This document shows, in pieces, positions 57,494 to 64,000 of a stretch of DNA of 64,000 bases. The translations under genes and the position numbers were made by a program. Where the stretch lies: contig CBESWG010000008.1 of NCBI GenBank assembly GCA_965533275.1, positions 1 to 64,000 on the forward strand, given 5' to 3'. This stretch comes from JAUXEH01 sp965533275. GTDB lineage: Bacteria > Acidobacteriota > Aminicenantia > Aminicenantales > Aminicenantaceae. How positions within the stretch are numbered: the stretch's first letter is position 1; the number at the start of each line of letters is the position of its first letter. The notes under the pieces are model-generated. The model was given only the letters and a program-made list of their open reading frames with translations, was not told the DNA's origin and did not search any database.

Positions 57494-59089
57494 ATGACAG
57501 AGACACCCTCCGAACGAGCTGCGCCTTCTTCTCAGGAAAGAGGATACAGGGAGCTCCTGCAATCCACGGCCATGATCACCGCTCCCACGTTTTTCAGCCG
57601 GATCCTGGGCTATGTGCGGGACATGCTGCAGGCCTTTTTCCTGGGGACCGGGATTGGTGCGGACGCCTTTACCATCGCGTTCGTGATCCCCAACCTGCTG
57701 CGCTCCCTGACCGCCGAGGGCTCGATGACGGCGGCCTTTATCCCGACTTTCACGCGGCTGAAGAGACAGAGCTCCGACGCCCGCACCCGAGACTTCGCCA
57801 ACGCCATGTTCACCAGCCTGGCCGTGATCGTGGCAGGGATCGCCCTGCTGGGATTCCTGATGGCCCCTCTGCTTGTCAAGGCCATCGCCTCCGGATACCA
57901 GTTCGTCCCAGGCAAAATGGCCCTGACCACCTCCCTCCTGCGCATCATGTTCCCCTACATCCTGTTCATCAGCCTGGCTGCGCTGTGTTCCGCGATCCTC
58001 AATTCACATTTCAAATTCGGGCTGGCCGCCGCCTCCTCCATCTTCTTCAACCTGGCCATGATCGGGACCATATTCCTGCTGGCTCAGAGGACGGAAGATC
58101 CGGCCTATGCGTTCGCCATCGGTGTCATCGTGGGCGGATTCTTTCAGTTCCTGGTCCAGGTTCCCGCGGTGCGAAGGCTGGGATTCACCCTCCGTCCCCG
58201 GCTGGATTTTAAGGACGAAGCGGTCCGGAAAGTGGGCCGGCTCATGCTGCCGGGTATCGTCGGACTGGGCATCTTCCAGATCAACCTGGCGTTGAGCCGC
58301 ATGCTCGCCTCGTGGTTGGCGGAAGGCAGCGTGTCGGCCCTCTACTACGCAACCCGCGTGGCGGAATTGACTCTGGGGCTCTTCTCCATAGCGGTCGCCA
58401 AGGCCCTGTTTCCGACCCTCTCGCTCCAGGCCGCAGAGGATGATATCGAGGCTCTGAAGAGAACCCTCGTTTTTTCTTTGAAGTTCCTGGCTGTGGTGAC
58501 GATCCCGGCGGCTACAGGTCTTGTCCTGCTGTCCCGACCCATCATCCAGGTCCTCTTCGAACGGGGCGCCTTCAGCCCCGAGTCGACGGCCTTGACCGCA
58601 TCCGCCCTGGCCTTCTTTTCTCTGGGTCTCCCATTCTCCTCGGGCAACCTGGTCTTGAAAAAAGGTTTTTTTTCTCTACAGGACACCAAAACTCCCGTGA
58701 AGGTGGCGGGACTGTCGGTCGTTTTCTTCCTGTCCGCGTCCTTTTTCCTGATGCGGTTCATGGGAGTCGCGGGGCTGACCCTGGGGCTGGCGCTCACCGA
58801 GACCCTGTATTTCCTGCTGCTCTGGATCCTGCTGCAAAAAAAAATCGGCCGCATCTCCAACCAGGGCCTCCTGGTTTTAATCACAAAGATCCTGTTCTGT
58901 GCCGGCTGTATGGGAGCGGTGCTCTATATCCTTCGGCAGTCCCTGCCCGCTCCGGCAGACTTCTGGCCGAGGCTGGCATTCCTGCTGGGCCAGATCACGG
59001 CGGGCCTCGCGGCCTACGGGCTGGCCGCTCTGATATTCATACGCCGGGAAATGCAGATGTTGAGAACCCTCTTCCAGAAGCAAACATAA
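57494..59089 (+). CDS. murJ: MurJ/MviN lipid II flippase
   Basis: About fourteen hydrophobic helices fill the 531 residues. The family motifs are TFFSRILGYVRDMLQAFFLG, IPNLLRSLTAEGSMTAAFIP, GIFQINLALSRMLASWL, SALYYATRVAELTLGLFSIA and VLFERGAFS. It moves lipid-linked peptidoglycan precursor across the inner membrane. The gene is divergent from the Nudix operon across 103 A/T-rich bases that must hold both promoters, but no box pair there is convincing. Confidence 0.95.
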   Translation: MTETPSERAAPSSQERGYRELLQSTAMITAPTFFSRILGYVRDMLQAFFLGTGIGADAFTIAFVIPNLLRSLTAEGSMTAAFIPTFTRLKRQSSDARTRDFANAMFTSLAVIVAGIALLGFLMAPLLVKAIASGYQFVPGKMALTTSLLRIMFPYILFISLAALCSAILNSHFKFGLAAASSIFFNLAMIGTIFLLAQRTEDPAYAFAIGVIVGGFFQFLVQVPAVRRLGFTLRPRLDFKDEAVRKVGRLMLPGIVGLGIFQINLALSRMLASWLAEGSVSALYYATRVAELTLGLFSIAVAKALFPTLSLQAAEDDIEALKRTLVFSLKFLAVVTIPAATGLVLLSRPIIQVLFERGAFSPESTALTASALAFFSLGLPFSSGNLVLKKGFFSLQDTKTPVKVAGLSVVFFLSASFFLMRFMGVAGLTLGLALTETLYFLLLWILLQKKIGRISNQGLLVLITKILFCAGCMGAVLYILRQSLPAPADFWPRLAFLLGQITAGLAAYGLAALIFIRREMQMLRTLFQKQT

Positions 59090-59143
59090 AGATCGCTTAG
59101 GGATCAAGCATCAGCAGAGGATCAGGGGCCTGGTTTAATGCGC

Positions 59144-60490
59144 CTATTCTCTGAAGGGCGTGTCGGGCAGGAAGATCCGGGCGGATTCACCCCGCTCGAA
59201 AGCGTCCAGGCGGAGAAGCCAGAGACCGATCCCCGCTGCTCCCTGCATAAGGCCGGTCTGGGCCTGTAGGAACTCGGGCCGGCTGCGGTGTTCGGCCTGG
59301 ACCCAGTGGAGACCGGAGGAGTCCTGTGAGCCCTCCTCAAGGATCTGAGCGGTGAGTGTGCGGGCATACTCAAGATAGGGCTTCTTCTGCGTCACTTGAT
59401 ACAGGCTCAGGAAAAAATCGGCCACGCCAGCAGAGCCGCAGCAGACTCCGACATTGTTCCAGAATCCCGGATGGTCTTTTTCGGGGATCCCGCTGTCGAG
59501 GATGGCCTGTGCGCCCCGCTCGAACCAGCCCATCCACTCCTCGTCCCCTGTGACCTGATAGAGGAGGTAGAACAGCCGGGAGGTCCCGACAGGCCCATGG
59601 CACCATCCCAGATAAAAGAGGTCCTCACCTTCGGGTTCATGATGAAAAATGAGGCAGCCGCCGTCTTCGGTGTGAGCCACGGCCTTGAGGTATTGAGCTC
59701 CGGCTTGGGCCGCCTCCAGGAACACGCTGTTTCGGGTCGTTTGATAGAGGGAGGCCAGGAAATACGCGATGCCGGCCGTGCCGTGGGAGAAATTGGGCAT
59801 GAGCCGGGGATAGCTGGGATCCATGGCCCATTTCAGCCCGCCCTCTGCGGGCTGCCCCAGTTCAATGAGCCTGAGGCCGGCCGCTGCAGCAAGCTCGATC
59901 CAGGCGGGGTCCTTCAGTTCGCGTCCGGCGTAGAGCAGGAAAAGCCCGGTACCCGCATTCCCGCTGATGATATCCGTAGTCTCGCCCCACTGCACTCCTT
60001 GGCCAATAATTTCTGCGTGGCTGCTCAGGAAACGAAGGCATGACTCACCGCCCTTCTTATAGGACTCCACTTGTGTAGCCTTGTAGGTCTCGAGCAGGGC
60101 AAAACCGATCCCCGAGATGCCGGCATACAGACCCGAGGCTTCCTCCTGAGGGAGTGTGGCCAGTAGGTAGTCGGCGCCGGCCCGGGCCTCTTCCAGGAGT
60201 CCCTCGCCGCCGGTCGTGTGATAAGCCTCAAGGAAAAAGAGGACCACACCCGGAGTCCCGCTGTAGAGCGTATTGTTCGGACTCGTCTCATCTCCGGGGA
60301 CACCGGGCCAGGTCCGGCCGTGATCCGTCTCGACGGCAGAGGCCGTGATCCATCCGGCCGCTTCAAGGGCGGAATCCCGATAGGGCCGCTCCTCCGACAC
60401 GGCACAGGCCGTGGAAAACGCCAGGCCGAGCACGAACAGGGTCCAGAGATTGACGGTCCGGTTTTTTCTGTTGTTGTTGATCAGAGCCAT
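59144..60490 (-). CDS. Exported LanC-like protein with an altered zinc site
   Basis: Seven G-x-x-G repeats (YSGTPGVVLFF, YAGISGIGFAL, ISGNAGTGLFL, SHGTAGIAYFL, CHGPVGTSRLF, CCGSAGVADFF, MQGAAGIGLWL) match the alpha-toroid of LanC cyclases. H236 in NFSHGTAG matches the catalytic His. The zinc ligands would be C297 (GWCHG) and C350 (GVCCG), but the third, normally His in C-H-G, is C351. The N-terminus has a hydrophobic signal (WTLFVLGLAFSTAC) with a possible lipid-modified Cys. LanC enzymes are cytoplasmic, so export is odd. No LanB, precursor or transporter is adjacent. The gene starts seven bases after a small barrel gene. Confidence 0.85.
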   Translation of the reverse strand: MALINNNRKNRTVNLWTLFVLGLAFSTACAVSEERPYRDSALEAAGWITASAVETDHGRTWPGVPGDETSPNNTLYSGTPGVVLFFLEAYHTTGGEGLLEEARAGADYLLATLPQEEASGLYAGISGIGFALLETYKATQVESYKKGGESCLRFLSSHAEIIGQGVQWGETTDIISGNAGTGLFLLYAGRELKDPAWIELAAAAGLRLIELGQPAEGGLKWAMDPSYPRLMPNFSHGTAGIAYFLASLYQTTRNSVFLEAAQAGAQYLKAVAHTEDGGCLIFHHEPEGEDLFYLGWCHGPVGTSRLFYLLYQVTGDEEWMGWFERGAQAILDSGIPEKDHPGFWNNVGVCCGSAGVADFFLSLYQVTQKKPYLEYARTLTAQILEEGSQDSSGLHWVQAEHRSRPEFLQAQTGLMQGAAGIGLWLLRLDAFERGESARIFLPDTPFRE

Positions 60491-60497
60491 GGACGGG

Positions 60498-60782
60498 TCA
60501 ATCCATGAAATCGAAGTGGAAGTTGAGGCTGCTGTTCCCGGCCCAATCGCTGAGATCCAGGCTCCGTTCGTCCAATGTGAACTTCACCTTGTGATAACGT
60601 CCCTCGATTCCGATGGAGAGGGAGCCGCCCAGGCGCGCCGCAGCGCCAAGTCCCAGGTTCCATCCCCAGCTGCGGGGCCTATCCAGATCCCCGAGCGCGA
60701 TCCCATAGGTCCCATATCCGCCGCTCAGGAAGGGCTCGACCACGGGCACCGGCAGGAAGAACAGGAGGGAAACCTTTTTCAT
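60498..60782 (-). CDS. Short barrel-like protein, probably internally deleted
   Basis: The 94-residue product begins like a signal peptide (MKKVSLLFFL), but this runs at once into PVPVVEPFLSGGYGTYGI, which looks like the middle of an outer-membrane barrel, and then strands (WGWNLGLGAAARLGGSLS, LNFHFDFMD). The hydrophobic stretch is too short for normal export. An in-frame deletion joining a signal start to the second half of a barrel would explain it. AAGGAG precedes the ATG, and a strong promoter is present, so the mRNA is probably made and carries the LanC-like gene. Confidence 0.6.
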   Translation of the reverse strand: MKKVSLLFFLPVPVVEPFLSGGYGTYGIALGDLDRPRSWGWNLGLGAAARLGGSLSIGIEGRYHKVKFTLDERSLDLSDWAGNSSLNFHFDFMD

Positions 60783-60828
60783 GCTCGACTCTCCTTGGGG
60801 CCTTGCCAAGACGCCGGAAGGCGAATCC

Positions 60829-60857
60829 ATTGTACCGATTCGGAGTATATATGGCAA
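60829..60857 (-). promoter_or_regulatory. Strong sigma-70 promoter of the small barrel / LanC-like operon
   Basis: On the minus strand TTGCCA (60857-60852), a 17-base spacer and TACAAT (60834-60829): five of six in each box. Start near 60822, 40 bases before the ATG. Confidence 0.72.
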
Positions 60858-60893
60858 TGGGGAGGGAGCGGACCGTCGCGCCATGCGGCCGGA

Positions 60894-60923
60894 TTGACAA
60901 GCACCCCGGACTTTTCTTAATAT
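60894..60923 (+). promoter_or_regulatory. Sigma-70 promoter of the DUF4136 lipoprotein gene
   Basis: A perfect TTGACA (60894-60899), 18-base spacer and TAATAT (60918-60923) lie 37 bases before the ATG at 60960. Confidence 0.62.
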
Positions 60924-60959
60924 GAAATCAGAACCACTGCAACACTAGGAGAGGCGCTC

Positions 60960-61511
60960 ATGAAAACAAACCGATGGGCCGTGATAGGCGGACTTATCGT
61001 CCTGCTTGCTGGCTGCTCCTCCACTTCCGTACGTTTCGACTACGACCGGCAGCAGGATTTTTCGCAGTTCAAGACCTTCGACTTCTACCCGATCCCCAAG
61101 GAGATCGGGCCGGATATAAATCCTCTGGTGGTCAAACGTGTGCAGGATGCCGTCATCCGGGAGCTCGCTCACAAGGGACTCTCCCAGACCGATGTCGATC
61201 CCGATCTGCGGATCGCCATCCATACCGAATCCAAGGACAAGTTCAATGTGACAAACTGGGGCTACCACTATGCACCCTATGACTATTACTGGAGGGGCTA
61301 TGGATATTGGTACGGCGGGGGGATCGATGTGCAGCAGTACGAAGAGGGAACCCTGATGCTGGATTTTGTCCGGGCGGACGAAGACGAGATGGTCTGGAGG
61401 GGAGTGGCCTCCCGGGCCCTGCCGTCGCAATCCACTCCCGAGCAGACCGATGCGTTAGTCAAACTGGTCGTGTCCGAGATCCTGGTGAACTTCCCTCCCC
61501 AGAAGAAATAG
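60960..61511 (+). CDS. DUF4136 lipoprotein
   Basis: A lipobox (IVLLAGC) ends the signal peptide of this 183-residue protein. The mature part has the DUF4136 start VRFDYDRQQDFSQFKTFDFY and an aromatic Gly/Tyr-rich insert (YHYAPYDYYWRGYGYWYGGG), then MLDFVRADEDEMVWRGVASR. These lipoproteins are attached to the outer membrane and have no known function. AGGAGAGGC precedes the ATG. It is convergent with the barrel gene at 61565. Confidence 0.92.
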   Translation: MKTNRWAVIGGLIVLLAGCSSTSVRFDYDRQQDFSQFKTFDFYPIPKEIGPDINPLVVKRVQDAVIRELAHKGLSQTDVDPDLRIAIHTESKDKFNVTNWGYHYAPYDYYWRGYGYWYGGGIDVQQYEEGTLMLDFVRADEDEMVWRGVASRALPSQSTPEQTDALVKLVVSEILVNFPPQKK

Positions 61512-61527
61512 ACTTGGTTGGAGAGGC

Positions 61528-61545
61528 CCTCCCCATTCCGGGAGG
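61528..61545. terminator. Hairpin between convergent DUF4136 and barrel genes
   Basis: CCTCCC-CATTCC-GGGAGG, closely followed by GGGG-ATTCGT-CCCC. Neither has a T-run, so function as a terminator is uncertain. Confidence 0.35.
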
Positions 61546-61564
61546 ACGGGGATTCGTCCCCCGC

Positions 61565-62197
61565 TCAGAACGCGAAGATCACGCCTGCGTTGAGGGTTGC
61601 CTGGACCATGAGCTCGCCGCCCACGGAGATGGCACAGCCCCCGGGCAGGCTGCACCAGAAACCGGTGCCCCCGCTGATAAGGGGGAAGTGCAGCCTGCCT
61701 TCGAGACGCAGCCCGAAGTGCTCGGTGGGGAACACCTTGACACCGCCGCCGATACCGAAAGCAAAGCGCACTTCGCTGGCGATCTCTTTGGGCTGGGGAC
61801 TGAAGTTCGCCAGCCCGAGGGTCATGACACCGAAGGGACGGAACATGTCATCACGGTAGACCTCGTAGAGGCCGCCGATCTGGTAGTATTCCATGGCCAT
61901 ATCGAAGAGCTCCTCCCTCGGGCCGGCAAAGGGGTCGGCACGCAGGATGGTGGACTGCCGGATGTACATGATCTCCAGCTGGGCCCCGGGCCGCAGGGTG
62001 ATATCCAAGGCAAATCCATAGTTGGCAGCGTCCTTGATATTGAGGTATCCGTCATAGATCCGGATCTTGCCGCCGAACTGATAGCCCACAAAAGGCGTGA
62101 TCTCGACTCTGTTCCAAGGGACTCCCTGCTGGGCCAGGCCTGGCAGGACCCCCAACATCAGGAGCGCGGTTGATAGGATAAGTGCACGTTTCAGCAT
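61565..62197 (-). CDS. Secreted outer-membrane beta-barrel protein
   Basis: The signal peptide (LILSTALLMLGVLPGLAQ) is followed by strands (VEITPFVGYQFGGKIRIYDG, YGFALDITLRPGAQLEIMYI, RPFGVMTLGLANFSP, FAFGIGGGVKVF) and the C-terminal GVIFAF. It is 210 residues, of the OmpA/OprF-like outer-membrane barrel type. The pair of Cys in FWCSLPGGCAI may form a loop disulfide. AGGAG precedes the ATG at 62197. A good promoter at 62342-62370 implies a leader of about 138 bases. Confidence 0.85.
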   Translation of the reverse strand: MLKRALILSTALLMLGVLPGLAQQGVPWNRVEITPFVGYQFGGKIRIYDGYLNIKDAANYGFALDITLRPGAQLEIMYIRQSTILRADPFAGPREELFDMAMEYYQIGGLYEVYRDDMFRPFGVMTLGLANFSPQPKEIASEVRFAFGIGGGVKVFPTEHFGLRLEGRLHFPLISGGTGFWCSLPGGCAISVGGELMVQATLNAGVIFAF

Positions 62198-62341
62198 CGG
62201 ATCTCTCCTTTTGCGATCGTCTTTCCAATCACTCGCTAAGGATATACGGATATCCCTGGATTCGGTTCGAATCTGCACGGCAGGCCCCTCTCTTGCAGTT
62301 TTGACGCTGTGCTTTTCATGTTACTTCCCTCATTTTTACTT

Positions 62342-62370
62342 AGTATATTTTGGACGTATCGAGAAATCAA
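62342..62370 (-). promoter_or_regulatory. Sigma-70 promoter of the 62197 barrel gene with an upstream inverted repeat
   Basis: On the minus strand TTGATT (62370-62365), 17 bases and TATACT (62347-62342). Immediately upstream, ATTGGAC-CTTA-GTCCAAT (62370-62387) is a perfect 7-bp inverted repeat that could bind a regulator at the -35 region. Confidence 0.6.
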
Positions 62371-62412
62371 TTGGACCTTAGTCCAATACTACGAAAAATG
62401 AGAGGGTCCGGC

Positions 62413-63726
62413 TCAGTCGTAGTATTCCAGGCCCAGGTGGGTGATGAGGTCCTCTCCCTTGAGATATCTGAGGGTGTTTTTCAGTTTCATGAGCTGGATG
62501 AAGAGGTCGTGTTCGGGATAGAGCTCGGGAGCGCAGTGCGGGCTCTTGAAATAGAACGACAGCCACTCCTGGATGCCCTTCATGCCGGAGCGCTGCGCCA
62601 GGTCCAGGAAGAGCGTCAGGTCGAGTACGATGGGGGCGGCCAGGATGCTGTCACGGCACAGGAAATCGATCTTGATCTGCATGGGGTAGCCCAGCCAGCC
62701 GAATATGTCCAGGTTGTCCCAGCCTTCCTTGTTGTCGCCTCGGGGCGGATAGTAGTTGATGCGGACTTTGTGATAGAAGTCCTCGTAGAGGTCCGGATAG
62801 AGTTTTGGCTGCAGGATGTGCTCCAGGACCGACAGCTTGCTCTCCTCCTTGGTCTTGAAGGACTCGGGATCGTCCAGCACTTCTCCGTCCCGGTTGCCCA
62901 GGATGTTGGTTGAGAACCATCCGTCGAGGCCGAGCAGGCGGGCCTTGAGGCCGGGCGCGAGTATGGTCTTCATCAGCGTCTGCCCGGTCTTGAAATCTTT
63001 CCCTGCGACGGGCACTTTGTTTTCTTTCGCGAACTCTATGAGGGCGGGGATATCCAGGGTCAGGTTGGGCGCCCCATTTGCAAATGGCACGCCAGAGGCG
63101 ATCGCGGCATAGGCATAGATCATGCTGGGGGCGATGGCGGGGTGGTTATCCTTCATGGCCTGTTCAAAAGCCTCAAGTGTCTGGTGCACCGCATCCGGTT
63201 CCAGGAAGATTTCGGTGCTCGCGCACCAGATCATGACCAGGCGGTCCAGCCCGTGCATCTCCCTGAAACTCCGGATGTCCTCCATCAAAAGTTTCGCGAG
63301 CTCGAACTTGGTGGGTGCCTCCTTGATGTGATCACCGGAGAGGTTCCTAACATATTCCTGATCGAAGACGGCCTTCCACGGTGCGATCTCCTCCAGGTCG
63401 GACCGAACCTCATCCAAAAGATCCTTGTTCAGTACGCCGGACTTTCGCGCGGCCACATACACATTGTCATCGAAAATGTCCCAGCCGCCGAAGACCAGGT
63501 CGTCCAGGCCGGCCAGCTCCACGAAGTCCTTGATTTTGGGGATGCGCTTTTCCGTGCGCCTGCCCAGGCGGACGGTGCCCATCTGGGAGAGGGAGCCAAT
63601 GGGCTTGGAGATGCCCCTGCGGATGGCATAGACGCCGGCGATAAATGTCGTGGCGACAGCGCCCAGGCCGGGGAGCAGGACGCCCAGTTTCCCTTGGGAA
63701 GGTTCGATGTTCACGGGTTCGGTCAA
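62413..63726 (-). CDS. ino1: Inositol-3-phosphate synthase (myo-inositol-1-phosphate synthase)
   Basis: The NAD-binding Rossmann motif VLLPGLGAVATTFIAG starts this 437-residue enzyme. GKDFKTGQTLMKTILAPGLK, WFSTNILGNRDGEVL and LCRDSILAAPIVLDL are family hallmarks. It converts glucose-6-phosphate to L-myo-inositol-1-phosphate, the first step towards inositol lipids or inositol-based solutes; no partner gene is seen. The start is TTG 63726 with GGAGG about ten bases before; no better start is in frame. Its promoter at 63772-63801 is strong. Confidence 0.93.
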   Translation of the reverse strand: MTEPVNIEPSQGKLGVLLPGLGAVATTFIAGVYAIRRGISKPIGSLSQMGTVRLGRRTEKRIPKIKDFVELAGLDDLVFGGWDIFDDNVYVAARKSGVLNKDLLDEVRSDLEEIAPWKAVFDQEYVRNLSGDHIKEAPTKFELAKLLMEDIRSFREMHGLDRLVMIWCASTEIFLEPDAVHQTLEAFEQAMKDNHPAIAPSMIYAYAAIASGVPFANGAPNLTLDIPALIEFAKENKVPVAGKDFKTGQTLMKTILAPGLKARLLGLDGWFSTNILGNRDGEVLDDPESFKTKEESKLSVLEHILQPKLYPDLYEDFYHKVRINYYPPRGDNKEGWDNLDIFGWLGYPMQIKIDFLCRDSILAAPIVLDLTLFLDLAQRSGMKGIQEWLSFYFKSPHCAPELYPEHDLFIQLMKLKNTLRYLKGEDLITHLGLEYYD

Positions 63727-63771
63727 TGTGTCTATCCCTCCAATCAGAATTAGAGTGGGAATGGCGGAATC

Positions 63772-63801
63772 ATTCTAAAGGAAAATTGCGGCAAATGCCA
63801 A
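63772..63801 (-). promoter_or_regulatory. Strong sigma-70 promoter of the inositol-phosphate synthase gene
   Basis: On the minus strand TTGGCA (63801-63796), 18-base spacer and TAGAAT (63777-63772): five of six in both boxes. Confidence 0.68.
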
Positions 63802-63831
63802 TTCTCACACAGCGAACTTCTTAGAAGCGGG

Positions 63832-63860
63832 TTGACCGTTTATCAAATAAAAGTTATAGC
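63832..63860 (+). promoter_or_regulatory. Sigma-70 promoter of the gene starting at 63898
   Basis: TTGACC (63832-63837), a 17-base spacer and TATAGC (63855-63860) lie 38 bases before the ATG. Confidence 0.6.
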
Positions 63861-63897
63861 TATTAGGATAGAAATACACATAAAGGGATTTTAGCCC

Positions 63898-64000
63898 ATG
63901 AGTTCAATCAAGCAAAAAGCCGGATTGCTGATCCTCGGCACGATTTCGTTCTTAATCTTTTTGGGCCCTCTCGGTGCCTGGAGTGAAGATCCCCAGAAAA
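63898..64000 (+). CDS. N-terminal fragment of a secreted protein, cut by the window end
   Basis: The 34 visible residues are a signal peptide (KAGLLILGTISFLIFLGPLG followed by AWSEDPQK) with a likely cleavage after LGAWS. AAGGGA lies about nine bases before the ATG. The product cannot be identified from this fragment. Confidence 0.7.
   Translation, partial: MSSIKQKAGLLILGTISFLIFLGPLGAWSEDPQK

Noticed and set aside
62236..62319. A 27-codon ORF in the leader of the 62197 barrel gene, with a GGGA before its ATG.
   Set aside because: No hydrophobic, regulatory or conserved feature is visible; one short ORF in a 138-base leader is expected by chance.
63785..63801. TGGCATTTGCCGCA upstream of the inositol-phosphate synthase gene looked like a sigma-54 promoter.
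   Set aside because: GG and GC are separated by eight bases instead of ten; a good sigma-70 promoter overlaps it.
1..64000. CRISPR arrays, insertion sequences, phage genes, integrases and rRNA.
   Set aside because: No regularly spaced repeats, transposase or integrase motifs, terminal inverted repeats or rRNA sequences were seen. The tRNA-Ala gene has no integrase beside it.

Overview
The window is about 58-60 % G+C by eye and carries about 58 protein-coding genes, one tRNA, several well-formed sigma-70 promoters and three strong sigma-54 (-24/-12) promoters. Outer-membrane beta-barrel proteins, a DUF4136 lipoprotein, Tat and Sec signal peptides, a MurJ flippase and sigma-54 promoters point to a Gram-negative bacterium. 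The gene mix (two large secreted S9 peptidases, penicillin-acylase, BNR/sortilin-type propeller, DUF4097 with ECF sigma and zinc-finger anti-sigma, fused B12 mutase IcmF, Tat-exported ferredoxin-like aldo/keto reductases) fits a peptide-degrading, probably anaerobic member of Acidobacteriota or Aminicenantota. That placement is inference; no rRNA is present.

Layout. 0-0.7 kb: 3' end of an alpha/beta-hydrolase gene and a relic of another gene's 3' end. 0.9-3.5 kb: LiaF-like protein, LytS-type kinase and LytTR regulator in one operon. 3.7-5.7 kb: class III aminotransferase, and a sigma-54-driven barrel. 5.7-9.5 kb: regulatory cluster of two receiver-only proteins, a LuxR-type regulator, a receiver-PAS-kinase hybrid and a divergent ECF-like sigma factor. 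9.6-17.5 kb: M20 peptidase, alpha-oxoamine synthase, a small hypothetical gene, secreted DsrE protein, S9 peptidase, Tat/Fe-S aldo/keto reductase. 17.6-20.0 kb: ECF sigma, anti-sigma, DUF4097 operon ending in a perfect terminator. 20.4-24.3 kb: DEAD-box helicase and penicillin acylase. 24.3-27.5 kb: translationally coupled response regulator, HEAT-repeat and glycosyltransferase-2 operon. 27.5-32.5 kb: polyprenol-kinase-like protein, membrane proteins, metal exporter, tRNA-Ala(CGC), secreted proteins. 32.5-41.8 kb: BNR-repeat protein, IcmF with its TetR regulator and operator, a second Tat/Fe-S aldo/keto reductase, MarR. 41.9-46.1 kb: FmdB zinc ribbon, then an opposed five-gene, mostly secreted operon (methyltransferase, hydrolase, PD40, cupin, MBL). 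46.3-47.6 kb: a sigma-54-driven operon of two tiny membrane or secreted peptides, divergent from another sigma-54-driven barrel. 47.6-57.4 kb: VWA protein, S9 peptidase, DUF4870, aminotransferase, HExxH-TPR protein, Nudix. 57.5-64 kb: MurJ, LanC-like protein with a small barrel gene, DUF4136, a barrel, inositol-phosphate synthase and the start of a secreted protein.

How the parts fit. Much of the window concerns the envelope: sensing (LiaF-LytST, ECF/anti-sigma), building (MurJ, HEAT-GT2, polyprenol kinase), and secreted hydrolases feeding amino-acid and branched-chain acyl-CoA metabolism (S9, M20, aminotransferases, IcmF). The least explained pieces are the sigma-54 peptide operon near 46.5 kb, the exported LanC-like protein with an altered zinc site near 60 kb, and the coupled receiver-HEAT-GT2 operon near 25 kb.
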